The position numbers and the translations under genes were made by a program. From Candidatus Rhodoferax mariagerensis (GTDB lineage Bacteria; Pseudomonadota; Gammaproteobacteria; Burkholderiales; Burkholderiaceae_C), in assembly GCA_016719055.1 (NCBI GenBank), contig JADKAW010000032.1, positions 1 to 48,784 of the forward strand: a stretch of DNA of 48,784 nt. The letters are read 5' to 3'. The notes beneath the pieces were generated by a model. It saw only the letters and a list, made by a program, of their open reading frames with translations. It did not search any database and had not been told where the DNA came from. Positions 1-7,788 of the stretch are shown piece after piece; positions within the stretch are counted from its first letter, which is position 1, and every line of letters begins with the position of its first letter.

Positions 1-946
1 CCTGGTCGGGCGCATCATGTGTTACGCCATTTGCGCGCTGGCCATGGACCTGATCTGGGGATTTACCGGCATCCTGAGCTTGGGCCATGGCTTGTTTTTT
101 GCGCTGGGTGGTTATGCCATGGGCATGTATTTGATGCGCCAGATCGGGCTGGAGGGCAACTACAAAAGCGCCTTGCCTGATTTCATGGTGTTTCTGGACT
201 GGAAAGAACTGCCCTGGCACTGGACCTTCAGCGACAGTTTTGTCGCCACGCTGTTTCTGATTGTTGCGGTGCCGGGGGTTGTGGCATTTGTGTTTGGCTA
301 TTTTGCCTTTCGCTCGCGCATCAAGGGGGTGTACTTTTCCATCATCACCCAGGCCATGACCTTTGCCGCCATGTTGCTGTTTTTTAGGAACGAGACCGGT
401 TTTGGTGGCAACAACGGCTTCACCGATTTCAAGCGCATTCTGGACATCCCGGTGGCTACCCCGAGCATGCGCATGACGCTGTTTGTGTTGACCGGCGTGA
501 CATTGCTGGGCTTCTTTTTGATGGCACGCTGGCTCATCAACAGCAAGTTTGGCAGGGTCCTGCAAGCCGTGCGCGATGCTGAAACGCGGGTGATGTTCAG
601 CGGCTATAACCCCTTGGGCTACAAACTCACCATCTGGACCATCTCGGCCGTGATGTGTGGCGTGGCCGGGGCCTTGTATGTGCCGCAGGTGGGCATCATC
701 AACCCGAGCGAAATGAGCCCGGCCAATTCCATCGAGATCGCCATTTGGGCGGCGGTGGGTGGGCGCGCCACGCTGATCGGGCCGATCTTGGGTGCTTTCA
801 TTGTCAGTGGTGCCAAGAGCTGGCTGACCGTGGCTTACCCCGAGTTCTGGCTGTATTTTCTGGGGGCGCTGTTTATTGGTGTCACGCTGTTTCTGCCCGA
901 TGGCGTGGTGGGCCTGGTCAAGAAGCTGAAAGGTGGTGCGAAATGA
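1..946 (+). CDS. urtC: Urea ABC transporter permease UrtC (5' end outside window)
   Basis: Inner-membrane permease of the high-affinity urea ABC importer (UrtABCDE). The reading frame is already open at the window edge, so the N-terminus is missing; about 314 residues are visible. It has the LivM-type fold with repeated hydrophobic segments, an early conserved GLLSLGHG-like stretch (here GILSLGHG) and a C-terminal LPDGVVGL stretch typical of branched-chain amino acid/urea permeases. The assignment as urea rather than branched-chain amino acid transporter rests on resemblance to UrtC and on the downstream ATPase order D then E. The stop codon overlaps the urtD start (ATGA), so the two genes are translationally coupled. 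Confidence 0.88.
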   Translation, partial: LVGRIMCYAICALAMDLIWGFTGILSLGHGLFFALGGYAMGMYLMRQIGLEGNYKSALPDFMVFLDWKELPWHWTFSDSFVATLFLIVAVPGVVAFVFGYFAFRSRIKGVYFSIITQAMTFAAMLLFFRNETGFGGNNGFTDFKRILDIPVATPSMRMTLFVLTGVTLLGFFLMARWLINSKFGRVLQAVRDAETRVMFSGYNPLGYKLTIWTISAVMCGVAGALYVPQVGIINPSEMSPANSIEIAIWAAVGGRATLIGPILGAFIVSGAKSWLTVAYPEFWLYFLGALFIGVTLFLPDGVVGLVKKLKGGAK

Positions 947-1824
947 CCCCCGATCTGATGGAGCAGGGCGCTCAACGCATTGCGGCCTACCAGGCGGCCC
1001 ACCCGGTAAACAGCGGTGCGACCGAGTCGGGCGGACGGGATGCGGGCTTTTCGCGCCTGGCGGTGCCGGGTGAGGTGGACATCACCCATGGTCGCATCTT
1101 GTATCTGGAAGACGTGAGCGTGAGTTTTGATGGTTTCAAAGCCATCAACAAACTCAGCCTGGACATTGCCCCGGGTGAGCTGCGCTGCATCATCGGCCCC
1201 AACGGTGCCGGCAAAACCACCATGATGGACATCATCACCGGCAAGACCCGCCCGGACGAAGGGCGGGTGTTCTTCGGTAGCACGATTGACCTGCTGCGCT
1301 ACAAAGAGGCCGAAATTGCACAGATGGGCATTGGCCGCAAGTTTCAGAAACCCACCGTGTTTGAGCAGTTGACGGTGTTTGAGAACCTGGAACTGGCCCT
1401 GAAGACCAACAAGGCGGTGGGTGCGTCAATGCGTTTCAAGCTGGACTCGGTCCAAAGCGACCGGCTGGCTGAGGTGTTGCACACCATCCACCTGACTGAA
1501 AGTGTGTCGCGCCAGGCGGGCTACCTGAGCCACGGGCAAAAGCAGTGGCTGGAAATTGGCATGTTGCTGATGCAAGACCCCAAGCTGCTGCTGCTCGACG
1601 AGCCGGTGGCGGGCATGACCGACGAAGAAACCGAGCGCACTGCCGAGCTGTTTTTGTCGCTGAAAGGCCAGCATTCGCTGATGGTGGTGGAGCACGACAT
1701 GAGCTTTATCAACACCATTTCAGACATCGTGACCGTTTTGTGTGATGGCTCGGTGCTGGCGCAGGGCTCGCTGGCGCAGGTGCAGGCGGATGAACGCGTG
1801 ATTGAGGTTTACCTGGGAAGATGA
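943..1824 (+). CDS. urtD: Urea ABC transporter ATP-binding protein UrtD
   Basis: First ATPase subunit of the urea importer, about 293 residues. After a roughly 45-residue leader come Walker A (GPNGAGKTT), the signature LSHGQKQWLE, Walker B (LLLLDEPVAGM) and the H-loop VEHD. LivG-like proteins usually have LSGG; the LSHGQKQWLEIGM variant is what UrtD proteins carry, which supports the name. The start was chosen at the ATG overlapping the urtC stop (ATGA). An open frame extends further upstream but lies inside urtC. The 3' end overlaps urtE by ATGA, so C, D and E form one operon. Confidence 0.92.
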   Translation: MTPDLMEQGAQRIAAYQAAHPVNSGATESGGRDAGFSRLAVPGEVDITHGRILYLEDVSVSFDGFKAINKLSLDIAPGELRCIIGPNGAGKTTMMDIITGKTRPDEGRVFFGSTIDLLRYKEAEIAQMGIGRKFQKPTVFEQLTVFENLELALKTNKAVGASMRFKLDSVQSDRLAEVLHTIHLTESVSRQAGYLSHGQKQWLEIGMLLMQDPKLLLLDEPVAGMTDEETERTAELFLSLKGQHSLMVVEHDMSFINTISDIVTVLCDGSVLAQGSLAQVQADERVIEVYLGR

Positions 1825-2518
1825 GCATGCTGAACGTCACCAACATCAACCAGTACTACGGCGGCTCGCACATCCTGCGCGATGTCAGCCTGCAGGCCGA
1901 GCTGGGCAAGGTCACCGTCATCCTGGGGCGCAACGGCGTGGGCAAAACCACTTTGCTAAAAAGCCTGATGGGGCTTGTCCCCATTAAGACCGGTGTTATT
2001 GAATTTCAAAACAAACCCATCCAGGATGCCACGCCCTACGAGCGCGCCAGAGCAGGCATCGGGTTTGTGCCGCAGGGGCGGGAGATTTTTTCACGCCTGA
2101 CGGTGGAAGAAAACCTGCGCATGGGACTGGCCTACAAAAGCGCCAGCACGCCAATTCCTGCTGAGTTGTTTGAGCTGTTCCCGGTGTTGAAGCAAATGCT
2201 GGGCCGGCGCGGTGGTGACCTGTCGGGTGGGCAACAGCAGCAGTTGGCCATTGCCCGGGCACTGGCGGCCGGCCCCAAGCTGCTGGTATTGGACGAGCCT
2301 ACCGAAGGCATCCAGCCCAGCATCATCAGGACATTGGCCGCGTCATCCGGATGTTGGCGGACCGTGGCACCATGGCCATCGTGCTGGTGGAGCAGTATTA
2401 CGACTTTGCCCAGGAGTTGGCCGACTACTACGTGGTGATGGAGCGTGGTGCGGTCAAGGCGCAGGGGCCCGGTGCCAACATGGAGGCCGATGGGGTGCGG
2501 CTTATGGTGGCGATTTAG
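1821..2518 (+). pseudogene. urtE: Urea ABC transporter ATP-binding protein UrtE, frameshifted
   Basis: Second ATPase of the urea importer. Walker A (GRNGVGKTT), signature LSGGQQQQLA and Walker B (LLVLDEPTEGI) are intact in the first frame. Directly after EGIQPSII (about position 2329) the frame is lost. Reading one base earlier restores a normal UrtE tail (IGRVIRMLADRG, VLVEQYYDFAQELADYY, VVMERGAVKAQG) ending at the TAG at 2516-2518. The simplest explanation is loss of one base in an A/G run (AAGGAC to AGGAC). As written, the product would be a 205-residue protein with a wrong C-terminus beyond Walker B. Truth or assembly error cannot be decided here. An IS3 fragment begins within about 60 bases of the stop. 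Confidence 0.85.
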
Positions 2519-2559
2519 CGTTACGCAGTCACCCAGCCGTGGCATGGTGCGAGAGACAG

Positions 2560-3045
2560 AACAGCGGAGCCAACAAATACATCCCCCTGCGTCACGGCTT
2601 CTTGTACCTGTGCGCGATTCTGGACTGGGCCACGCGCAAAGTCCTGGCCTGGCGTCTGTCCAACACGCTCAGCAGTGACTTCTGCACTTCAGCGCTGAAG
2701 GAGGCGCTGACGCGTCATGGCAAGCCAGAGATTTTCAACACCGACCAGGGCAGTCAATTCATCAGTGCCGAATTCACCCAGGTGCTCATGGACCACGGCA
2801 TCCAGATCAGCATGGATGGGCGTGGACGCTGCCATGACAATATCTTTGTAGAGGGGCTGTGGTGGACCGTCAAGCACGAACGGGTGTACCAGCGCCCCTG
2901 TAACGACGGCATCGAACAACAGCGCAGCCTGGCTCAATGCTTTGATTGGTACAACCGTAGGCGCCCGCATCAATCGCTGAGCTGGAAGGCGCCCGACGAA
3001 GCCTATTTCGGCACGCTGGCCAAAGCGCAACCGATGGCGGCATGA
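2560..3045 (+). pseudogene. IS3-family transposase (OrfB) C-terminal fragment
   Basis: Integrase-core half of an IS3-type transposase. Visible are YIPLRHGFLYLCAILDWATRK, the second catalytic Asp in FNTDQGSQF, the conserved ISMDGRGR, the catalytic Glu in FVEGLWWTVK, and the terminal YNRRRPHQSL with PDEAYF. The first catalytic Asp, which normally lies just before the YIP motif, is missing because homology begins there; no upstream OrfA or start codon is seen. It is therefore a 5'-truncated, inactive remnant. It sits immediately after urtE, and the bases between 2519 and about 2570 are the junction. Confidence 0.85.
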
Positions 3046-3194
3046 AATGCGAGTGGTGCCAAGCACTGTGGATTTGTGGACAGCCGGCTGCGCCGGTTCC
3101 CGCCTAAGCGCGCGGGGCGCGCTTCCCTATGGACAAGCCATGGACAACGCTTTGCGTTGCCCACCGCTTGACCACAGGTCGGAGCCTGCCCACA

Positions 3195-3232
3195 AGCTCC
3201 AAAGCGCTCAAGCTACTAAAATTATTTTCAAA
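3195..3232 (+). repeat. Intergenic palindromic repeat, partial copy (H)
   Basis: Contains the tail of the family seen elsewhere in the window: a GCGCT block followed by AGCTACTAAAATTATT. The left half is absent or diverged. It lies in the non-coding stretch between the IS3 and IS630 remnants; the rest of 3046-3300 holds no gene that I can recognise. Confidence 0.4.
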
Positions 3233-3299
3233 TCCGGGAAACCAAGACCAAACCCCCCGGCACCAGCTTTAGCTTATTCCACCCCGGTGGCTGTCCAAG

Positions 3300-3560
3300 C
3301 TAGCGGGACCACTGCAGATGCTGAGCAGTTTCGTTTTTCCATTGAAAGCGAACTCGATGTGCATTCATTTCGTCGATACCTTTGAGGATACGTTGCTTCA
3401 ACTCGTCCAGCGATGCCACGCGGATATGGCGCAAGAAACTGCGCGCCAATTTGGAGACGGAGGGCTCCACCAGATTTAGCCACGAGCCGTTTTTTGGGCG
3501 TGTGGACGTACTCCAAACGCCCGGGGTGACTGGTGTGCTGCAGGTAGTCCACTATTTCCC
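3300..3560 (-). pseudogene. IS630-family transposase C-terminal remnant
   Basis: On the minus strand the segment reads YVHTPK, then after a frame change NGSWLNLVEPSVSKLARSFL, RHIRVASLDELKQRI and a stop at 3300. The TPKxGSWLNLVE stretch with its catalytic Glu, and the RHIR...ELKxRI tail, are hallmarks of IS630-type DDE transposases. The frame change falls in a run of six A/T where five would keep the frame. The N-terminal two-thirds is not recognisable, so this is a decayed remnant. The sequence between 3560 and 3900 gives no convincing protein match. Confidence 0.75.
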
Positions 3561-3825
3561 CACGCTCAAATTTTTTTCGATGCGGGTAGTCAAAACGCTT
3601 GAGTACCCGGTTGATGTGTGCATAACCGTGGTACTTGCATTGCTGACCAAGGGGACCTTGCTGGCGCTGCTGCATCACGTGAGTGCCGACCTGATGTGCA
3701 GGGCCCCGTTTGCCGCATGCATGGTGCCGCACACCTGGCCGTTGCTGACCATCAGGCCAGTGGACCCCGACGCAACCCGTTTTGTAGCGCACGCGCTGAC
3801 GGCACAGTTGCCTGCCAACCCCGCA

Positions 3826-3860
3826 TCAATGCCTCTCAGCTACAAATATGAGAGCATTTG
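3826..3860 (+). repeat. Intergenic palindromic repeat, partial copy (I)
   Basis: Shares the AGCTACAAATATnAnAGC tail with the copy near 32530. CTCTCA and TGAGAG can pair around it. It lies between the IS630 remnant and the cobC fragment. Weak on its own; listed because it fits the family. Confidence 0.3.
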
Positions 3861-3902
3861 ACGAAGGATCAGTATGGGCTAAGAGGCGATTTGTCTTATA
3901 TC

Positions 3903-4020
3903 TTCGACACGAGGTTGCGCGAAATGAACTTTGGCAGCTATGAGGGCCAGCGCTGGGACAGCAGCAGTCGCTTGCCCTATCACGCCTGGACCGCCGATTT
4001 TTGGCAGCACCGGCTTTTGG
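3903..4020 (+). pseudogene. cobC: Fragment of alpha-ribazole phosphatase (CobC-like histidine phosphatase)
   Basis: About 38 codons read RLREMNFGSYEGQRWDS followed by HAWTADFWQHR. This is the characteristic segment of CobC-type phosphoglycerate-mutase-fold phosphatases, which dephosphorylate alpha-ribazole-5'-phosphate in cobalamin nucleotide-loop assembly (normally LRExxFGxWEG with AWxxDF downstream). The N-terminal RHG catalytic motif and the C-terminal half, including the second His, are missing. The fragment is flanked by IS remnants on one side and the convergent HDOD gene on the other, so it looks like debris of a deletion. Confidence 0.6.
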
Positions 4021-4044
4021 CCAGTGGCTGGTGCAGCAGCTGCC

Positions 4045-4878
4045 TCAGGCGTGAAACATGGAGAGGTCAGTCAGTGCTTTGACATCAGGGGCGCTGGCCA
4101 GTAGCGTCTGGGTGTCGAGTTTCAGCAACAGCAGCACCATCAGAGGCAGCGCCTCCAGACTTTGGGCGTTGACCGTACCGCTGTCGGCCAGCCTTGCGGC
4201 AAGCTGCAACACGGCCGCCAGCCGTGACACTTGCGGGCTCAGCAAGGGCTGGGCGGTATGGCGCAAGCCCTGCACCAGCAGGTCAGGAAAATCCCAGTGC
4301 ATGGCCAGTTCGGCCACCACCTGGCCTTCGTCAAAACCAATCAGCTGGCGCTGCCGCAACCAGCGTTCCCCCGGCTCAACCGGCTTGGCCTGCAACTGCG
4401 GGGCGAGGGTTGGCCGGGCTTTACACAGGCTGATTTCACCCAGGCGAAGCATCATGCCCGCCAACCAGGCCTCCTGTTCGTCCACACCAGCCTGGCTGGC
4501 CAACCACTGTGCAAATCCTGCGCAAAGCATGCAATAGTGCCAGAACGCCATGCGGTCCATGCCCGCGGGCAAATTGGCCACGCGGGCCATGCAAATCGAC
4601 AGCGCCCGTGCCCTGATCAGTGACATGCCCACCACGCTGATGGCGCGCTCAAGCGAATCGACTTGCCCCGACAAACCAAATAGAGCACTGTTGGCCATGC
4701 GCAGCAGCGTGGCAGTCAGCGCCGGGTCTTTGCTGATGATGCGGCACACTAGGTGAACGTCAGCGTCGGCGTCACTGAAAGTGCGAATCAGCGCCTGTCC
4801 AACTTCTGGCATGACCGGCCAGTCCAGCGTTTCCAACAGGGTTTTCATGTCAGCCGGCACAGTGTGAGGTGAGATCAT
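4045..4878 (-). CDS. HDOD-domain protein (distal copy)
   Basis: 277-residue soluble protein made almost entirely of an HDOD domain. This is a non-catalytic HD-like fold found in bacterial signalling proteins linked to cyclic-di-GMP or stress control. Visible family features are LLRMANSALFG near residue 60, the SLERAISVVGM segment near 75-85, and the helical core FWHYCMLCAGFAQWLA. It is weakly but clearly paralogous to the HDOD protein at 5530-6330 over its whole length. Its start overlaps the nth stop (ATGA), so translation is coupled to nth. The biochemical role of the family is not well defined, and no output domain is present. Confidence 0.85.
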   Translation of the reverse strand: MISPHTVPADMKTLLETLDWPVMPEVGQALIRTFSDADADVHLVCRIISKDPALTATLLRMANSALFGLSGQVDSLERAISVVGMSLIRARALSICMARVANLPAGMDRMAFWHYCMLCAGFAQWLASQAGVDEQEAWLAGMMLRLGEISLCKARPTLAPQLQAKPVEPGERWLRQRQLIGFDEGQVVAELAMHWDFPDLLVQGLRHTAQPLLSPQVSRLAAVLQLAARLADSGTVNAQSLEALPLMVLLLLKLDTQTLLASAPDVKALTDLSMFHA

Positions 4879-5525
4879 GGTGGTGATTTCGGGCTTGGAG
4901 TTTTAGGTTTGAAGTCGCAATGCTCAGCCACTGCACATTGCCAGCAGCGCGGTGTACGGGCCTGGCACACGTAGCGACCATGCAGGATCAGCCAGTGGTG
5001 GGCGTTGGCCAGGTAGGCTTTTGGCACGCGCTTAAGCAGCGCCTGTTCGACCACCAGCGGTGTTTTGCCGGGGGCCAGACCGGTACGGTTACCGAGACGA
5101 AAAATGTGTGTATCCACCGCCATGGTGGGCACGCCAAAGGCCACGTTCAGAATCACATTGGCGGTTTTGCGACCCACGCCGGGCAGTGCCTGCAGCGCCT
5201 CGCGGCTGCGTGGTACCTGGCCGCTGTGCTGGTCGATCAGCATCTGGCAGGTTTGCAACAAATGGCGCGCCTTGGCGTGATAAAGGCCGATGGTTTTGAT
5301 GTGATCTTCCAGCCCGGCCAGCCCCAAAGCTAGCATTTTTTGGGGTGTGTTGGCCACCATAAACAAGCGCTGGGTGGCCTTGTTGACGCTCACATCGGTG
5401 GCCTGGGCCGACAGCAGCACGGCAGTCAGCAGCTCGAACACGCTGGCGAACTCAAGCTCGGTCTGGGGCTCGGGGTTGGCAGCAGCCAGCGCTGCAAAAA
5501 AAGCCTCGACAGACGCCGGCTTCAT
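4875..5525 (-). CDS. nth: Endonuclease III
   Basis: DNA glycosylase/AP lyase of base excision repair that removes oxidised pyrimidines. It has 216 residues, the usual size. The helix-hairpin-helix LPGVGRKTANVILN carries the catalytic Lys, and the catalytic Asp is in VDTHIFRL. A C-terminal [4Fe-4S] site is formed by Cys with spacing x6, x2, x5 (RYVCQARTPRCWQCAVAEHC). It lies between two HDOD genes, 4 bases after the stop of one and overlapping the start of the other. All three are probably one transcript reading from 6330 to 4045. Confidence 0.95.
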   Translation of the reverse strand: MKPASVEAFFAALAAANPEPQTELEFASVFELLTAVLLSAQATDVSVNKATQRLFMVANTPQKMLALGLAGLEDHIKTIGLYHAKARHLLQTCQMLIDQHSGQVPRSREALQALPGVGRKTANVILNVAFGVPTMAVDTHIFRLGNRTGLAPGKTPLVVEQALLKRVPKAYLANAHHWLILHGRYVCQARTPRCWQCAVAEHCDFKPKTPSPKSPP

Positions 5526-5529
5526 GGGT

Positions 5530-6330
5530 TCAGGCCACGCTCAGGAATGAGTCGCTGTCTGGAAAAGTGGCCTTCATCCAGCGCACGTCCAGCGCCAATG
5601 TTTGGATCACGTCATGGGGCAGGGCATCGACCGCTTCGGCATTGGCGCCTGGCGTGTCGGCCAGCAGTCCGGCCAAATGGACCACCGCGCCCAGCCTGGA
5701 AAACGCCTGCTCCACCAGCGGGTCATAAGAGCGCTCCAGGGCCTGCACGATCTGCATCGGAAAGTTCCAGCGGCGGGTCAGCTCGGCGGTGATCTGGCCC
5801 TCAGAAAAGCCCACCAAACGTTTCTCGCGTTCCCATCGGCTACCTGGTGCCTGTGGCAGTGCCTCGATCTCGGCCAGCAGCTGCGGGTCAGCCTGCCCAA
5901 TCAGCAGTTCGCCCAGGCGTTGCATCATGCCCGTCAGCCAGGCCAGCTGCGCATCCATGTCCAGCGCGGTGGCCAACCACTGGGCATACGCTGCACATGC
6001 CATGCTGCTTTGCCAAAATTCCTGCGGGTTCAGGCCAGGCAGGGCCGGGAAGCTGTCACACAGGCTGGCACCAAGCGAGAGGCTGCGCACCCGTGTCATG
6101 CCGACCATCTGGATCGCCTGTTCAATTGAGCCGACGCCTCGCGGCAAGCCAAATTGCGCGCTGTTGGCCAGACGCAGCAGCTTGGCGGTCAAGGCAGGAT
6201 CCTGGGCAATGATGTCGCTGATGTCTTGGACACCGGCGTTTTCGTCGTTCAGGGTTTCGATCAGCGCTTGGGTCACTTGCGAAATCGAGGGCAGTTTAAC
6301 CGTGGCGAAAAAGTCGTCCAGACCGTGCAT
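5530..6330 (-). CDS. HDOD-domain protein (proximal copy)
   Basis: 266-residue single-domain HDOD protein, first gene of the HDOD-nth-HDOD run. Characteristic stretches are LTAKLLRLANSAQFGLP, SIEQAIQMVGMTRVRSLSLG, and the helix FWQSSMACAAYAQWLA. Alignment by eye with the protein at 4045-4878 runs end to end, including the shared GFDEGQ/GFSEGQ and LTRRWNFP/LAMHWDFP segments. The two are therefore a diverged tandem duplication flanking nth. A likely role is signalling or stress regulation; no enzymatic residues of true HD phosphohydrolases are visible. Confidence 0.85.
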   Translation of the reverse strand: MHGLDDFFATVKLPSISQVTQALIETLNDENAGVQDISDIIAQDPALTAKLLRLANSAQFGLPRGVGSIEQAIQMVGMTRVRSLSLGASLCDSFPALPGLNPQEFWQSSMACAAYAQWLATALDMDAQLAWLTGMMQRLGELLIGQADPQLLAEIEALPQAPGSRWEREKRLVGFSEGQITAELTRRWNFPMQIVQALERSYDPLVEQAFSRLGAVVHLAGLLADTPGANAEAVDALPHDVIQTLALDVRWMKATFPDSDSFLSVA

Positions 6331-6439
6331 CGTTTTTATTCCTGTGAGCTAGGTTTTCCAATCAGTGACAATTTACCCCAATTTGCAGCCGCAAGCCCTT
6401 AAGTTTGCCTTTGCAAGCGGCTGCCACCTGTTTTATTTG

Positions 6440-7656
6440 ATGTCTTTTAACCCTGAGTCTCAAGCCATGCAATTTGCCGACCGCCTCCAGAACGTCGAAA
6501 CCTCCGCCATCCGGGAACTTTTCAAGTTGCTGGGAAAACCCGGCATCATCAGTTTTGCCGGTGGTTTCCCTGACCCGGCGCTGTTTGACGCTGAAGGCAT
6601 TGCCCAGGCCAGCGCCTATGTGCTGGCCAACAACCCCGGTCCGGTGCTGCAGTACGGCGCCACCGAAGGTTATGGCCCATTGCGCGAAAGCATCAGCACT
6701 TTCATGGCCGGCAAGGGCAGCACGGTCGCACCAGACGGCCTGATCGTCACCACCGGCAGCCAGCAGGCGCTGGATCTGATTGGCAAATGTCTGATCTCGC
6801 CGGGTGACAAGATCATTGTCGAAGCACCCACCTTTCTGGCCACCATCCAGTGCTTCGGCTGTATGGCGCGCACATCATCGGCGCACCGATTGATGCTGAC
6901 GGCGTGGACGTGGACAAGCTTGAAGCGCTGATTGTTGAACACAAGCCGAAGCTGGTTTACCTGATCCCGACGTTCAGCAACCCGAGCGGCGCCACCTTGA
7001 GCCTGGCGCGGCGCAAACGCATCCTTGAAATGGCGGTGCGCACGCAAACGCTGGTGGTGGAAGACGACCCGTATGGCGAGCTGTACTTTGAAGCACCGCC
7101 ACCGCCTAGCCTGCTGGCTTTGAGCAACGGCGTGCCCGGCAGCCGCGACTGGCTGGCCCATTGCGGCAGTTTTAGCAAAATTTTGAGCCCGGGTTTGCGC
7201 GTCGGCTGGATGATTGCCCCGCCCGAGCTGCTGGCCAAGGCGGTGATGTGCAAACAGTTCAGCGACGCCCACACCAGCAACCTGACACAAGCTATCTGCG
7301 CGCACTACCTGACCATGAACCGCCTGGTTGACACGCTGGCCGTGGTGCGCCAAACCTACGCCGAGCGTGCGCGGGTGATGGCGCAGTGCCTGCAGCGCGA
7401 CCTGGGCGAGGCGATTGCCTTCAACGCCCCGCAAGGCGGCATGTTCTTCTGGGCCAGATTGACGGGCGCCGACGGCCACAGTGCAGATGCAGCCGCCTTT
7501 GCCAAACGCGCCATCGACCAGCTGGTGGCTTTTGTGCCCGGCGCGCCGTTTTATGCGCATGACCCCGACCCGGCCACGCTGCGCCTCTCATTTGCCACCG
7601 CGGATGTGGCCAAGATCGAAGAAGGCATTGGCCGCCTGAAGCTGGCACTGCGCTAG
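6440..7656 (+). pseudogene. PLP-dependent aminotransferase (2-aminoadipate/LysN type), frameshifted
   Basis: Class I/II aminotransferase related to the 2-aminoadipate and MocR-type aminotransferases. The first part carries ELFKLLGKPGIISFAGGFPD, LQYGATEGYGPLRE and VTTGSQQALDLIGK. The second carries PTFSNPSGATLS, VVEDDPYGELYFE and the PLP lysine in GSFSKILSPGLRVGW. Between TIQCFG and LYGAHIIGAP, at about 6856, the frame slips. Adding one base (CGG to CCGG, or GG to GGG) restores an uninterrupted protein of about 405 residues. The start is given at ATG 6440, but ATG 6467 (MQFADRL) is also possible; neither has a strong ribosome-binding site. No partner gene indicates its substrate. Confidence 0.82.
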
Positions 7657-7659
7657 GAA

Positions 7660-7720
7660 TTTATAAGAAATTGGCCTCTAGCCCTTACTCATAAAGGGCT
7701 AACAGCTATCAAAATAATAG
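7660..7720 (+). repeat. Intergenic palindromic repeat, best copy (A)
   Basis: TTGGCCTCTAGCCCTT, a 7-base loop, AAGGGCTA, then CAGCTATCAAAATAATAG. The 8-bp stem TAGCCCTT/AAGGGCTA (7679-7686 with 7694-7701) is perfect. It lies just past the aminotransferase stop and before the restriction gene. It could act as a transcription terminator but lacks a T-run. It is the clearest member of a family with about nine members in this window. Confidence 0.7.
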
Positions 7721-7788
7721 AAATGTCTTGGCTGGTTTTCACCCTATAGTTGCTGCGCATCGACATCAAACCGGGAGCTCAAAACCAC

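Noticed and set aside
3300..3800. Run of six A/T in the IS630 remnant as a programmed frameshift site
   Set aside because: The needed shift is +1 or -2, not the -1 of known slippery heptamers, and the N-terminal part of the gene is missing anyway.
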